Below the pieces are notes generated by a model. That model was given only the letters and a program-made list of their open reading frames with translations. It did not search any database and was not told the origin of the DNA. Positions 43,883 to 53,784 of a stretch of 55,787 bases of DNA are shown piece after piece. A program made the translations under genes and the position numbers. The DNA lies in NCBI GenBank assembly GCA_029560465.1, contig JAKQKX010000087.1:1-55787 (forward strand). The letters run 5' to 3'. Source of the DNA: Candidatus Omnitrophota bacterium. GTDB lineage: Bacteria > Omnitrophota > Gorgyraeia > Zapsychrales > JANLHA01. The first letter of the stretch is position 1, and every line of letters starts with the position of its first letter.

Positions 43883-45253
43883 TTATCGGACCTTCGGGAA
43901 ATTCTTGATAGCTTCCAGCGATTGCTGTAATTCTGTTTCCGGAAGATGATAGTCACTCAATTGATGGGATAGGAATTTATCATATCCCAAGAGATCCATC
44001 AGACCGTGCCCGCTGTAGTTAAACAGGATGGTTTTTCTTTTTCCTTCTTCCCTGGCTTTTTCCGCTTCTTCAATGACACAGGCGATCGCGTGGCTCGTTT
44101 CCGGAGCGCAGACATATCCTTCTGTTTTAGCCCAGAGCAAAGCGGCTTCATAACATTTGATCTGGTCATAAGCCCGTGGCTCCAGTAGCCCTTCTTTGAC
44201 GGCATGGCTGACCAGAGGGGCCATCCCGTGGTAGCGTAGTCCGCCGGCATGGATGGGCGGGGGAACAAACCGGTGCCCCAATGTAAACATGGCCAGAAGC
44301 GGGGTTTGTTTCGCCATGTCACCGAAGTCATAACTAAAAGGCCCCCGGGTCAGCGTGGGGCAGGCCGTCGGTTCCGCCGGGATGATTGTGATGTGAGCCC
44401 CATTGATTTTATCGCACAGAAACGGGAAGGCGAGGCCGGCGAAATTGCTCCCTCCCCCCGCACAGCCGATGATAATATCGGGATTCTTTTCGTGGATAAG
44501 GGCCAACTGTTTTTGAGCTTCTAACCCAATAATCGTCTGATGAAGCATGACGTGGTTGAGAACGCTTCCCAGGGAATAACGGGTTTGTCCCGACGTGTCA
44601 TGAATCGCTTCTTCAATAGCTTCACTGATGGCGATCCCAAGGCTGCCCGGGGTGTCCGGCATTTCTTGGAGGATCTGTCGCCCGAACGCGGTTTCGGAGC
44701 TGGGGCTGGCGACGCATGTGCCTCCCCAGATGCGCATCATGATTTTCCTCAGGGGTTTCTGGTCAAAACTGATCCTGACCATATAAATCTTACATTCCAA
44801 TCCGATTAAACTACAGGCAAACGCTAAAGAACACCCCCATTGGCCCGCCCCTGTTTCTGTTGTTAGGCGTTTAATTCCGAACTGTTTGTTGTACCAGGCC
44901 TGCGCTACGGCCGTGTTGGGTTTGTGGCTTCCCGGCGGGCTGCAGCTCTCGTCTTTGTAGTAAATCCGGGCCGGGGTTTTGAGGTGCTTTTCCAGATAAA
45001 TGGCCCGTTTGAGCGGGGTCGGCCTCCACCGATAGAGAATTTCAAGAATTTCCTCGGGGATATCGATCCACCTCTGGGTACTCACTTCCTGCTCGATGAG
45101 GTTCATAGGGAAGATTGCCTTGAGCATGTCCGGGGATATCGGGGAGCCGTCCGGGCCTAAAGGCGGCAACGGTGGATTTTTTAAGTCCGCCAGCAAGTTG
45201 TACCATTGCCGCGGGATTTCAGATTCTTTCAGGGTGATTTTAAGTTCGTTCAT
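43883..45253 (-). CDS. TrpB2-type tryptophan synthase beta-like PLP enzyme
   Basis: A 456-residue fold-type II PLP enzyme of the TrpB2 class (longer than TrpB1, about 400). Lys111 in [11 protein letters not shown] is the PLP lysine; ETGAGQWG and [11 protein letters not shown], the phosphate-binding loop, are also present. TrpB2 enzymes can make tryptophan from indole and serine without TrpA; some act in indole salvage or on other substrates. No trpA or other trp gene is nearby. AAGGAG lies 5 bases before the ATG. It follows the glutathione peroxidase gene by 46 bases. Confidence 0.93.
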   Translation of the reverse strand: MNELKITLKESEIPRQWYNLLADLKNPPLPPLGPDGSPISPDMLKAIFPMNLIEQEVSTQRWIDIPEEILEILYRWRPTPLKRAIYLEKHLKTPARIYYKDESCSPPGSHKPNTAVAQAWYNKQFGIKRLTTETGAGQWGCSLAFACSLIGLECKIYMVRISFDQKPLRKIMMRIWGGTCVASPSSETAFGRQILQEMPDTPGSLGIAISEAIEEAIHDTSGQTRYSLGSVLNHVMLHQTIIGLEAQKQLALIHEKNPDIIIGCAGGGSNFAGLAFPFLCDKINGAHITIIPAEPTACPTLTRGPFSYDFGDMAKQTPLLAMFTLGHRFVPPPIHAGGLRYHGMAPLVSHAVKEGLLEPRAYDQIKCYEAALLWAKTEGYVCAPETSHAIACVIEEAEKAREEGKRKTILFNYSGHGLMDLLGYDKFLSHQLSDYHLPETELQQSLEAIKNFPKVR

Positions 45254-45299
45254 GGGGACTCCTTCATAGAAGTGGGTTCATGGACCATGGATAAAAGGT

Positions 45300-45950
45300 T
45301 TAAGGTGTCGGTAGATTCCGTTCAATTGTCTGGATTATGTCAGGGGACAACGGGTCTATCGGGGTTTCAAACCGGGCGATGACTTCCCCTTTCGGGTTGA
45401 CGAGGAATTTGTTGAAATTCCACGTTATGGGCCCTGGGAATTTTGTGCCGGATGTTAAAAACGCGTAAAGAGGATGGATGTCTTCCCCTTTCACGCTAAT
45501 TTTTGAAAATAACGGGAAGGATGTTTTATACTGCCGGAAACAAAAATTTTTAATTTCCGCGTTATTCCCCGGCTCCTGATTGAGAAAATTGTTGGCCGGG
45601 AAAGCCAGCACAGTAAAGCCCCGGGCCTTGAATCGTTGATAAAGTTCTTCTAAAGAACGGTATTGCGGGGTATACCCGCAGAGGGATGCGGTGTTAACAA
45701 TGAGCAAAGCTTGACCGCGGTAATCCTTTAACGCCTTCGGCTCCCCTTCAATTGTTTGGACTGTGAAGTCATAAATGCTGGGTATTAATTGGGATGATTT
45801 TTTTACAGACGCGGATAAAGCGTCCTGAGGTGTTTCCGGAAACGCGTTGTCTGTAGATTCGGAAGCGATGGCCGTCCGCACATAAAAAATCAACCCAAAC
45901 GCGGTTATTGAAAGGAGAAGTAATCCCAGGATATATTTAAAACTGTCCAT
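45300..45950 (-). CDS. Membrane-anchored glutathione peroxidase-like thiol peroxidase
   Basis: A 216-residue protein. Residues 6-24 form an uncleaved anchor or signal, then a linker of about 30 residues, then the GPx fold: NTASLCGYT with peroxidatic Cys91, FPANNFLNQEPG with the conserved Gln, and ITWNFNKFLV with the conserved Trp and Asn. Cys replaces selenocysteine, so the real reductant may be thioredoxin. It probably removes peroxides on the periplasmic side. No Shine-Dalgarno precedes the ATG, and TATAAT-like sequence lies directly upstream. Confidence 0.92.
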   Translation of the reverse strand: MDSFKYILGLLLLSITAFGLIFYVRTAIASESTDNAFPETPQDALSASVKKSSQLIPSIYDFTVQTIEGEPKALKDYRGQALLIVNTASLCGYTPQYRSLEELYQRFKARGFTVLAFPANNFLNQEPGNNAEIKNFCFRQYKTSFPLFSKISVKGEDIHPLYAFLTSGTKFPGPITWNFNKFLVNPKGEVIARFETPIDPLSPDIIQTIERNLPTP

Positions 45951-46020
45951 AATATTATAATTATATAATTATTCTGTGATTCGTGTTTGATTTATTTAAC
46001 ATTTTACTCCAATTTTTGGA

Positions 46021-46428
46021 TTAAGGCATGGGAAAGTTTTTATCTATATCCCGGTTTCGGACAAACATCCGCGAAGAAATCAGCAGGGTTAAAGAAGGTA
46101 GACTATGCAGCAAGAGCCTCATAAACGCGTCTTCCCCGGTGTGTTGTATTTCGCTAAAATTTTGTCCGGCATTGCCGATGAATCCGAACAGGGCTAATCC
46201 GCCCCAGGCCCATAGGTGCCATTTCTCGATCGTGTTCCATTTCCGCTCGTTGGGGTGGAGTTTTGAAAAGAAGTAAAGGATAACCAAAAGTGTGACGAGA
46301 GGGTTGATGAGGAAACGGTGGCCGTTTTCTTTAATCAAGAAAAGGATGTTTTGAAGCCATGTGTTTGTTTGAAAGTGAACAATCGTATTCATGTTCCCTG
46401 GGGGCTGCGTCCACCTGACCCACAGCAC
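46021..46428 (-). CDS. Small membrane protein, probably frameshifted at its 5' end
   Basis: A 135-residue frame with three hydrophobic segments (about 42-57, 70-87, 106-122). Family not recognised. The frame continues upstream of the ATG without a stop to 46509 (reading PVFAPTPSRPFLDRPIQ), while a signal-like start, MPPLQKKLLSIILLGCLAGF, lies in the next frame from 46552. One base added or lost between about 46510 and 46470 would join them into a protein of about 175 residues. It may be a recent pseudogene or a sequencing error. Confidence 0.5.
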   Translation of the reverse strand: MLWVRWTQPPGNMNTIVHFQTNTWLQNILFLIKENGHRFLINPLVTLLVILYFFSKLHPNERKWNTIEKWHLWAWGGLALFGFIGNAGQNFSEIQHTGEDAFMRLLLHSLPSLTLLISSRMFVRNRDIDKNFPMP

Positions 46429-46610
46429 GGGGAGCAGGCAAGCGGAAATTTGAATAGGCCTGTCTAAAAATGGTCTCGATGGGGTGGGCGCAAAAACCGG
46501 CCAGACAACCTAGGAGGATGATGGATAATAACTTTTTCTGAAGCGGCGGCATGGGCGGTTATTTCTTTAAAAGTAGCCTCACTGACAACGCGTCAATAGC
46601 CGAGGCATCC

Positions 46611-47111
46611 TTATTGGATCCAGAATTTTAGATTATCTGTCCCGAGAAGAATGACCGACAAAACGAGGACCGCTAGAATGATGATGACCAGAGCAATCAT
46701 TTCTTTGTTGATCCCGCGTTTTTTCCCTGGGATTCGGGAACGGCTGCCGTATTTTAACAGGATGGCGGATGTTTCATAGAGTTTGGGGATATCCAGGGGT
46801 TTGAGCTGAAATTCCTCTATTCCCAATCGTTGAAAAGGGGTTTCTTCAACCCAGTTTTCTTTCAATATAATAATTGGGATGTTTTTAAGCCTGGTCTCTG
46901 CCCGGACCTTTTTGCAGACTTCCAGCCCGTCCACGGCAGGCATGTCGGCATCAATAATGAGCAGGTGCGGAGCATTGTTGATATTGAGGAGGTCCAGGGC
47001 TTCTTTCCCGTTTATGGCGGACAGGACATCGCATTGTTTTGATTCAAAGAGTTGGACAAGTTGTTTCAGAATTTCCGGGTTATCATCGGCAATAAATATT
47101 CTTGAAGGCAT
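46611..47111 (-). CDS. Receiver-domain protein with a C-terminal membrane anchor
   Basis: A 166-residue protein. Residues 1-120 are a CheY-like receiver: acid pair Asp9/Asp10, phosphoacceptor Asp in LLIIDADMP (about 55), and the Lys in QLKPLD (about 103). The usual Thr/Ser after the fourth strand is replaced (IIILKEN). A basic linker (RSRIPGKKRGINK) leads to one membrane helix at 138-158. The protein lacks any output domain. Membrane-fixed single receivers are rare. No kinase is adjacent. Confidence 0.87.
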   Translation of the reverse strand: MPSRIFIADDNPEILKQLVQLFESKQCDVLSAINGKEALDLLNINNAPHLLIIDADMPAVDGLEVCKKVRAETRLKNIPIIILKENWVEETPFQRLGIEEFQLKPLDIPKLYETSAILLKYGSRSRIPGKKRGINKEMIALVIIILAVLVLSVILLGTDNLKFWIQ

Positions 47112-47324
47112 CTCTTTTGTTCCTTTCCATTACTTTAATTTGGTATTGAATAAATTATAGCTTATAGTTTTCTAAGCGCAAAGAATTAATCTGGGATATT
47201 GGTTCATATTGAAAAGTCAAAAATCTTTCAAAATTCGGAATATTTTGCTATGATAATTTCATAAAAATCAACGGTTCCTCTCTTCCTCCTTAATTTAATT
47301 AGGCATAAAAATTTTATTGAACAG

Positions 47325-49001
47325 ATGCTGGAACGTATTTCTATTTATAATTTTGGTTTGATTGACACGCTTGAGATTGAATTCTGCCGTGGATTGAATA
47401 TATTAACAGGGTCAACCGGTGCCGGGAAATCCATCATCATTGACGGCCTGCGGTTTGTCCTGGGCGAACGGCTTAATCAGGCCCAGGTTCGGGACGCCCA
47501 AAAGGCGTGCGCGGTGGAAGCGGTTTTTGCTGTCCCCCCGGCTTTGTTGAAGGCGTGTCCGGCTTTGGTCGATTTCCTTCAGGAGGATGAAGACGGGACC
47601 CTGATTATTTCCCGTCAAAGTTCTCCGGAAGGCCGCGCTAAGATCAAGGTTAATGGGGTGTCTGTGACGATCGGTCAGCTTAAAGAGATCGGCTGCGTTC
47701 TCATTGATCTGCACGGGCCGCATGACCACCAGATGCTTTTATCTGAAGAATCCCATCGGGTGATTTTAGATCAGTTGACGGACTTTGGCGGAATTAAGGA
47801 TCAATATGACCGGAGCTTCCGCGCCTATGCGTCGCTTAAGGCGCGCTTCAGCGAACTTCAGCAGATGGCGGTGTCCCGGGCCCGGGACTGTGAAACGCTG
47901 GGCTCTCAGATTGAGGAATTGAGAGCCGTTTCTCTTGACGCCAGTGCTTATGAAAAGGTTTGCCAGGATGTGGCCCGGTTTAATAATGCCGAGAAGCTTT
48001 ATGAAAACGCCTCAACGGTGCTTGACCTTTTTGAAAATGACGCCTCTGGCGTTGACATGGATTTAACCAGGGCTTTCGGCCCGTTAAGGACCTTAACCCA
48101 TTTGGATGAAACCACCAGGCGTTTTGAGCAGTTGATCGGCCAGATGCAGGAATTGAGTGGCCAGTTGCTTCTTGATTTGAAGGATTATGTGGATTCTCTT
48201 TCTTTCGAACCTTCCGAGGCAGAAACGGTCAAGAGCCTTTATGACACTTATGAATCCCTGAAACGGAAATACGGGCCGTCTCTCGATGATGTTCGGAATT
48301 ACTATCAGAAAATACAGGTTCAGCACCAGGCGTTGCTGGACTGGGAGCAGAATGACCGGGAGTTAAAACAACAGCTGTCAGGGGCTGAGAAAGAGCTGGC
48401 GGCTTTAGCTCGGCAATGCACGGGATGCCGCAAGAAGAGCGCGAAGCGGCTTAAAGAGGTGGTCGAACGGGAACTGAAGGACCTGGGGATATCCCATGTG
48501 ACATTTGAGGTCCGGTTTTCTGCCTGCGGCTTTCTCCCCCACGGCGCCGACCAGGTGGCTTTTTATATCAGTCCCAATGTCGGTGAATCTTGCAAGCCCC
48601 TAGCTCAAATTGTTTCGTCCGGGGAGGCGGCCCGGGTTATGCTGGCCCTTAAGCGGGCGCTTATGGAGGTCGATCCGGTGCCGGTTTTGATCTTTGACGA
48701 GATTGACGCCCAGATTGGCGGTCGCCTGGGCTCGGTTATCGGGCAAAAGCTGAAAGCCCTGTCCCGGCACCGGCAAATTATCCTGATCACGCATCTCCCC
48801 CAGATAGCCGCATTTGCCGATAGGCATTTCAGAGTGCTCAAGCGGGTTGAGGACGGCCGTGCCGTGACCCGCGTCGACGTGCTCGGTCCTGATACCCGTG
48901 TTGAGGAACTCGCCCACATGATGAGCGGGGATAAAAAAGGAGAAATCGCTGTCCAGCATGCCCAGGTTTTGCTCGCGGATGCCCGGGGGCCGGACATCTA
49001 G
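47325..49001 (+). CDS. recN: DNA repair protein RecN
   Basis: A 558-residue SMC-like ATPase: Walker A GSTGAGKS at 29-36, LIDLHGPHDHQMLL (the family's HGQHEHQ), a central coiled coil, a signature region VSSGEAARVMLALKRAL, and Walker B VLIFDEIDAQIGG. It acts in double-strand-break repair. A weak promoter (TTTCAA, 17 bases, TATGAT with TGC before it) stands at 47226-47254. There is no clear ribosome site before the ATG. Confidence 0.97.
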   Translation: MLERISIYNFGLIDTLEIEFCRGLNILTGSTGAGKSIIIDGLRFVLGERLNQAQVRDAQKACAVEAVFAVPPALLKACPALVDFLQEDEDGTLIISRQSSPEGRAKIKVNGVSVTIGQLKEIGCVLIDLHGPHDHQMLLSEESHRVILDQLTDFGGIKDQYDRSFRAYASLKARFSELQQMAVSRARDCETLGSQIEELRAVSLDASAYEKVCQDVARFNNAEKLYENASTVLDLFENDASGVDMDLTRAFGPLRTLTHLDETTRRFEQLIGQMQELSGQLLLDLKDYVDSLSFEPSEAETVKSLYDTYESLKRKYGPSLDDVRNYYQKIQVQHQALLDWEQNDRELKQQLSGAEKELAALARQCTGCRKKSAKRLKEVVERELKDLGISHVTFEVRFSACGFLPHGADQVAFYISPNVGESCKPLAQIVSSGEAARVMLALKRALMEVDPVPVLIFDEIDAQIGGRLGSVIGQKLKALSRHRQIILITHLPQIAAFADRHFRVLKRVEDGRAVTRVDVLGPDTRVEELAHMMSGDKKGEIAVQHAQVLLADARGPDI

Positions 49002-49031
49002 GGGGTCAAAGCGTGGTTTAAAGATTTGCCA

Positions 49032-49060
49032 TTGATTTGTAAATCGGGCTGTGTTAATTT
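49032..49060 (+). promoter_or_regulatory. Extended -10 promoter of the phosphofructokinase gene
   Basis: TTGATT, 17 bases ending TGT, then TAATTT. The leader of about 45 bases contains AAGGAG (49101-49106) before ATG 49112. Confidence 0.6.
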
Positions 49061-49111
49061 ATTAAACTAATATGATTCTGTTTAACATCAATATTTGAAA
49101 AAGGAGTTCCA

Positions 49112-50320
49112 ATGAAAAAGATCGGGATTATTACTAGTGGAGGAGATTGCGGAGGGTTAAACGCGGTTGTTAAGGGCGCGGCGCAGATGGCCCATAAAAG
49201 CGGGATGGGATGTTATGTGATCCCCAACGGCTATGCCGGGCTTTATAATTTGACTGATTTTGACAGCCTTGTTGAGTTGACCCCGGAGCGCGTGGATAAT
49301 GTCGATTCCAACCTGGCCGGGTCGGAAGCCGGACATTCCCGCGTGAAGATCAAGAAAATCGACGATGAAAAGAAATATGACAAAATCAAGCAGGGCTTGA
49401 AGAAGTTCAATATCGATGGCCTTGTGATCAGCGGCGGGGATGATTCCGGAAGCGTTATGGTGGATTTAAGCCAGCAGGGCATTCCCTGTGTGCACGCGCC
49501 TAAAACCATGGACCTGGATTTGCAGACCTATTCTGTCGGCGGGGATTCCACGATCAGCCGGATCGCGAATTTTGCCGAGGACATCAAGACAACCGGCCGC
49601 ACGCATAACAGGATCATTGTGATGGAAGTTTTTGGCCGGTACGCCGGGCACACGGCTTTTCGGGGGGGGATCGCCGCGGAGGCGGACGCGATATTAATTC
49701 CGGAAGTCCCGGTCGATTTTGACGTCCTGTACCGGCACATGAAGAAACGGTTTATGGCCCGCGTCTCGCAAACCGATGTCAAGGCCGGGACCTATTTGAT
49801 CATTGTGGCGGAAGGGTTGAGAAACGCCAATGGTGAAGAACTCGTGGATGAGTCTGCCGGTGTCGATGCTTTTGGCCATAAAAAGTTGGCCGGATCAGGG
49901 AAATATGTGTGCCAGGAGCTTATCAAAAGATTGAAGGCCGACCCTGAGATCGAGTCCTTCATGAAGAAGGAAAAGATGTATGTCAAAGGCCTTTATGAGA
50001 TTCCAGAGGTCCGTTCGGTGACTCCGGGGCACCTTGTGCGTTGCGGGCATTCTTCGGCGTATGACGTGAATTTCGGGAAAGAAGTTGGCGGGGCCGCGGT
50101 CCTTCTTTTAAAAAATAATATTACAGGCGTGACTGTCGCCGGCGTGCCCGGGAATAAGATTCAATACATGAAGACAGCGGACGCCATCAAACAGCGTCAT
50201 GTCGACCTTGCCCTTGTTTCTTTCCATGAGCGCATCGGGGTTTGTTTCGGCCGGGAAAAAACGGCGGATTTTCAGGTGGCATTTGAAGAGATCAAGGCGC
50301 CGGTCCAGAGACATTTGTAA
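49112..50320 (+). CDS. 6-phosphofructokinase, probably pyrophosphate-dependent
   Basis: A 402-residue PFK. The phosphate loop is SGGDCGGLN at 9-17. The donor-site block is GGDD at 108-111, and the next is PKTMDLD at 130-136. ATP-type enzymes have GGDGS and GTIDND; Asp in GGDD and Lys in PKT are the known markers of PPi-dependent enzymes. The catalytic Asp is kept (Asp134), but the following Asn is Leu, which is unusual. MEVFGRYAGH is the substrate-site block. It should phosphorylate fructose 6-phosphate reversibly. It has its own promoter and a strong terminator. Confidence 0.9.
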   Translation: MKKIGIITSGGDCGGLNAVVKGAAQMAHKSGMGCYVIPNGYAGLYNLTDFDSLVELTPERVDNVDSNLAGSEAGHSRVKIKKIDDEKKYDKIKQGLKKFNIDGLVISGGDDSGSVMVDLSQQGIPCVHAPKTMDLDLQTYSVGGDSTISRIANFAEDIKTTGRTHNRIIVMEVFGRYAGHTAFRGGIAAEADAILIPEVPVDFDVLYRHMKKRFMARVSQTDVKAGTYLIIVAEGLRNANGEELVDESAGVDAFGHKKLAGSGKYVCQELIKRLKADPEIESFMKKEKMYVKGLYEIPEVRSVTPGHLVRCGHSSAYDVNFGKEVGGAAVLLLKNNITGVTVAGVPGNKIQYMKTADAIKQRHVDLALVSFHERIGVCFGREKTADFQVAFEEIKAPVQRHL

Positions 50321-50326
50321 CGGCGT

Positions 50327-50363
50327 AAAACAGGCAGGAGGATAAAATCCTCCTGCCTGTTTT
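50327..50363 (+). terminator. Rho-independent terminator after the phosphofructokinase gene
   Basis: A perfect 17-bp stem (50327-50343 with 50347-50363) around a 3-base loop. The arms include GCAGGAGG, and the A and T ends make it work in both directions. Confidence 0.93.
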
Positions 50364-50403
50364 CATTTAACTCGGCAGCCGGTCTTCCCTCGCAAGGACA
50401 AGT

Positions 50404-51825
50404 ATGATGTTTGCCCGCATAAAACCGTTTGTTGTCTACGCTGTATTATCTTTTTTGGTCCTTTCCGGTTTTTATATCCGCATAAATAACTACCGAAAAA
50501 GCACAACCCGGACTATTGATGAGTTGGTTTTTTACCATCTCGGAGCCCAGCTTAAGAATCATTTCCCGGAATATCATGCCAGGGGTTTTTCCAGCCTTTT
50601 ATTGGAAATTCATCCCGAGTTTGCACCTTTGCCGGAGTACCTCACGCAGCCCCTATTTAAGCATCCGCCCCTCTTCTCCGGATTGATCAGCTTGGCGTTA
50701 AGACTTTTTGGAGAACATTACTATTCCGCGATGTATGTTTCTGCGTTTTTCGGGGTTATGATGATCTTCCTGGTGTATTGGATCGGAACGCTGTCTTTTG
50801 ATGAAACCACAGGGCTGGCGGCGGCTTTTCTGGTGTGGTTGGATCCGGTGAATATAATATCGGGGCAGAAAATTTGGATGGATACGACCGCTAGTTTTTT
50901 TATACTTCTCGCCGTCCTTTTCTTGATCCGTGGCGTGAAATACGGAGCCATTTTAGATTATGCGGGGTTCGGTTTCGCCTCGGGATGCGCTTTTTTAACA
51001 AAATATACCGGCCTTTTAACGCTATTAGGCGCGGGCTTATATTTTGTTTTTTTTCAAAGAAAGATCCTGCGGCGACGGGTCGCGCTTCTTTGCTTCGGGT
51101 TGCCGGCGCTGATGGCTGTCCCATGGTTGATCTGGAATTATCAGATATACGGGCACGCTTTTTTCCCCAGGATCCTTGCGTTGCACAATTTAGCAACGAT
51201 TACGACAAGGTCAATTTTAACCGGTTTTTTCGTGTTGGGGGGACTTCTCGTTCTTTTTTATGGAGGGCGAATGAAATTTGAGAAAATCCCGCAGATCAGG
51301 CTTGGGGCACGGCTGGAGGGTTATCAAACAATCCAATGGGGGCTGCTGGGGCTGCTCGCGGCGCTCTTTTTAAGTCGGTATATCGACATTGTTAGTCCCC
51401 TCCATCTCCCTGAGACTTATTGGCAGGCGGGGCGTTTCAGCGGGGAACCCTGGTTTTTTTATTTCAAAAGGTTGCCGGAATTTTCGTTGTTCTACCTTGT
51501 GTCCTATGCGGCATTCTTTTTTGACTTTGGGCAAAAGCATCGGCACGGCGCCATTATTCTCAAGATTTTTTCCGGCATCATCTTAATATTCTTTTCTTTG
51601 TGGAAGAATTATCAGGCCCGGTATATCCTGGCGGCCACGCCTCTTTTATTAACGTTAAGTGCCGCGCTTTGGATACACAGGCTTCAGCAATTGATGAATT
51701 TGCGTGATGAAACAAAGCGAACACAAAGGCTGATCCTGGCAGGTCTTGTGAGCGGGTATGTCCTTATTAAAACATTCTATGTTAATTTTATGGTGAGTTT
51801 CCCAAACGATATGTGTTATTTCTAG
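50404..51825 (+). CDS. GT39-like membrane glycosyltransferase
   Basis: A 473-residue protein with about 11 membrane helices. After the first helix comes the loop TRTIDELVFYHLG, whose Asp-Glu pair is placed as in ArnT/PMT-type GT-C enzymes. KHPPLFSGLISLALRLFGEHY is the second typical block. GT-C enzymes use lipid-linked sugars on the outer face of the inner membrane. The acceptor is unknown. AAGGA lies 5 bases before the ATG. It converges with the next membrane protein gene, only 43 bases apart, without a clear terminator between. Confidence 0.87.
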   Translation: MMFARIKPFVVYAVLSFLVLSGFYIRINNYRKSTTRTIDELVFYHLGAQLKNHFPEYHARGFSSLLLEIHPEFAPLPEYLTQPLFKHPPLFSGLISLALRLFGEHYYSAMYVSAFFGVMMIFLVYWIGTLSFDETTGLAAAFLVWLDPVNIISGQKIWMDTTASFFILLAVLFLIRGVKYGAILDYAGFGFASGCAFLTKYTGLLTLLGAGLYFVFFQRKILRRRVALLCFGLPALMAVPWLIWNYQIYGHAFFPRILALHNLATITTRSILTGFFVLGGLLVLFYGGRMKFEKIPQIRLGARLEGYQTIQWGLLGLLAALFLSRYIDIVSPLHLPETYWQAGRFSGEPWFFYFKRLPEFSLFYLVSYAAFFFDFGQKHRHGAIILKIFSGIILIFFSLWKNYQARYILAATPLLLTLSAALWIHRLQQLMNLRDETKRTQRLILAGLVSGYVLIKTFYVNFMVSFPNDMCYF

Positions 51826-51868
51826 CCAGCAGACAACGAAGCCCCCGCGGATCCCCTTATTATAATTT

Positions 51869-53731
51869 TTAGAGCACTTTAAAAATCCTGGTCCCCTTTC
51901 CTTGCGTGTAGACCGTTTTAAAGCGGGTGTCTTCTGTTAACTTCCGCAGGATGTCTTCTGTTGTTTGGGGGCCGTAAACGCGGGTTTCTTTTGGGCTGAT
52001 AATAATATACCGATATCCCAAGCGCGTAAGCCGTTTATGCAGTTCATCAACAGAGAGCTCCATAGCGTTGGAAAGATTCTCCTTGTATTCAGCCGTCCAG
52101 GGGGTGCAGAGCATATCATGCCCGATCACGAGGAAGTTATCCAGAGGTTTGAACACTTTTGTGTCCACCGGGAGATTTTTCCTCATCCAAATGAACGCCT
52201 TCACTTCGTCATCCGATGACCAGTAGACTCCGTAAGACCACCAGGACGTGTTGACTTTATATTTATAAATTCCTGTTGTGTTGATTAAAAGGCCCACCAT
52301 CGCGAGAAAAAATATTTTTCGTTTAAGCGGGGTATCAAATATCTGCGTCGCCCACAACAGCGCGTCGGCAGAAAGGATGGACAACGGGATCGCGAAAAGC
52401 ATCCAGAACCGGAAAGCAAACAGTCCGACGGGAAGGTTAAATGTTTTACTGTTCGTTCCCAAGAACGTGAAGATCAGCCAGGAGAGAATCGTAAAAGAGT
52501 AGAATTGAACCTCGGCCCCTACTTCCCGCGGTTTTTTTAACAAATAAAACACGTGAACGACCAGCCCCAATATGCCCAGGAAAAAGACCGGCACGCCTAT
52601 CCCTGTCGGGTTGTTAACATAATTGTATTCCGGGATGTGCAGGTAATCGTTGAGAGAATAGCTGCGTGTCGCGGATCCTGAAGATGGGCTGAACAGTTTG
52701 GGCACAACGGTTTTTGTTTCAAGGGAGTAGTTCGAATCCTCGTTGGCCCTCAGGGCAAGCCGGGATGTTCCCCGGAGCATATTGTGGGCGACAGGACCAT
52801 ACCAGACGAGGGATAGCACAGTTGCTAGAAACAGGATCAGGATCGGTCGCCCCGGGATTTTCCGGTAGGCGCAGGCGAACGCTAGGACAAGTAGGAGCGC
52901 CATAATAACAAATTTGATGCTTTGCGTCGGTTGGGTGAGGAATATCCCGGCCACGCAGACCGCCCCGGGCAAAATAAATTTTTCGTCTTCGAAACTTTTT
53001 TTGAGGCAAATGAATGCGGGGAAGAACAAAGTTATGACTAAAGAATGCGCCCAGATAAAATGGCTTAGATAACTGGGGAGGCATGTGAGGAGAAACATCG
53101 CCGTTAAGGCAAGGGGTTTGCTTTTGGATAATTCCAGTGTCCATAAATAGAAAAACAAAAAACTGAGGGCCACGATAAACGCGTTGAAAAATTTAATGGT
53201 CCAATACAGGGACGGGCTTATTTGATGACATAAAGCGAGCGTCAGATCATACCCCGGCGGATAGGGATTGATGTAATGAAATTCCCCCGGGGGGACGTTA
53301 ACGTTCTTCTCGAGAGCGATGTACTTGATCCCCGCCGCGTGGGTCCAGGAATCATCGTCTTCCAGCCATGGGTAGGCAAAGGCCCCGTGGCAATAGATCC
53401 ACACGTTCACGAGAAACAGGGCGATCACGCCGAGTTCAAAGAGATGCGCTTTCCAATTCGGGGACGTGCACTCTCTCCGGTAGCCCCCGCCTCTCTTTCT
53501 GTCCCGTACCAGGTCAATGAGAGGAACGAGTAAGGCCAAAGACAAGATTATTTTCCAGTCTAGGGGGATGTGAAGGCGGTTTAAGACGATCCCCAGGCCC
53601 GGGATAACGGCTAAGCCCAGGCCGATTCTCAAAACGATAGTTTCGAACGAATTTTTTTTCAGGTGCCGGGTTAAGGCGTACCCGAACCCGTATTGGCAGA
53701 CAAGAAAGAATAAGACCGATAAGATTTTCAT
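51869..53731 (-). CDS. Large GT-C/oligosaccharyltransferase-like membrane protein
   Basis: A 620-residue protein with about 12-13 membrane helices and a C-terminal soluble domain of about 130 residues. The first long loop has AYPWLEDDDSWTHAAGIKYI, an acidic-cluster motif as in the first loop of STT3/AglB-like GT-C proteins; HFIWAHSLVITLFF follows. The end (LTRLGYRYIIISPKETRVYG) is a soluble alpha/beta part. The precise reaction is unknown. It is one of three GT-C-like proteins in the window. Confidence 0.78.
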   Translation of the reverse strand: MKILSVLFFLVCQYGFGYALTRHLKKNSFETIVLRIGLGLAVIPGLGIVLNRLHIPLDWKIILSLALLVPLIDLVRDRKRGGGYRRECTSPNWKAHLFELGVIALFLVNVWIYCHGAFAYPWLEDDDSWTHAAGIKYIALEKNVNVPPGEFHYINPYPPGYDLTLALCHQISPSLYWTIKFFNAFIVALSFLFFYLWTLELSKSKPLALTAMFLLTCLPSYLSHFIWAHSLVITLFFPAFICLKKSFEDEKFILPGAVCVAGIFLTQPTQSIKFVIMALLLVLAFACAYRKIPGRPILILFLATVLSLVWYGPVAHNMLRGTSRLALRANEDSNYSLETKTVVPKLFSPSSGSATRSYSLNDYLHIPEYNYVNNPTGIGVPVFFLGILGLVVHVFYLLKKPREVGAEVQFYSFTILSWLIFTFLGTNSKTFNLPVGLFAFRFWMLFAIPLSILSADALLWATQIFDTPLKRKIFFLAMVGLLINTTGIYKYKVNTSWWSYGVYWSSDDEVKAFIWMRKNLPVDTKVFKPLDNFLVIGHDMLCTPWTAEYKENLSNAMELSVDELHKRLTRLGYRYIIISPKETRVYGPQTTEDILRKLTEDTRFKTVYTQGKGTRIFKVL

Positions 53732-53784
53732 GTTTGGAAGTTCCGGTATGTATAATTACTTTTTAATAAATGAGTATTTTTAAC

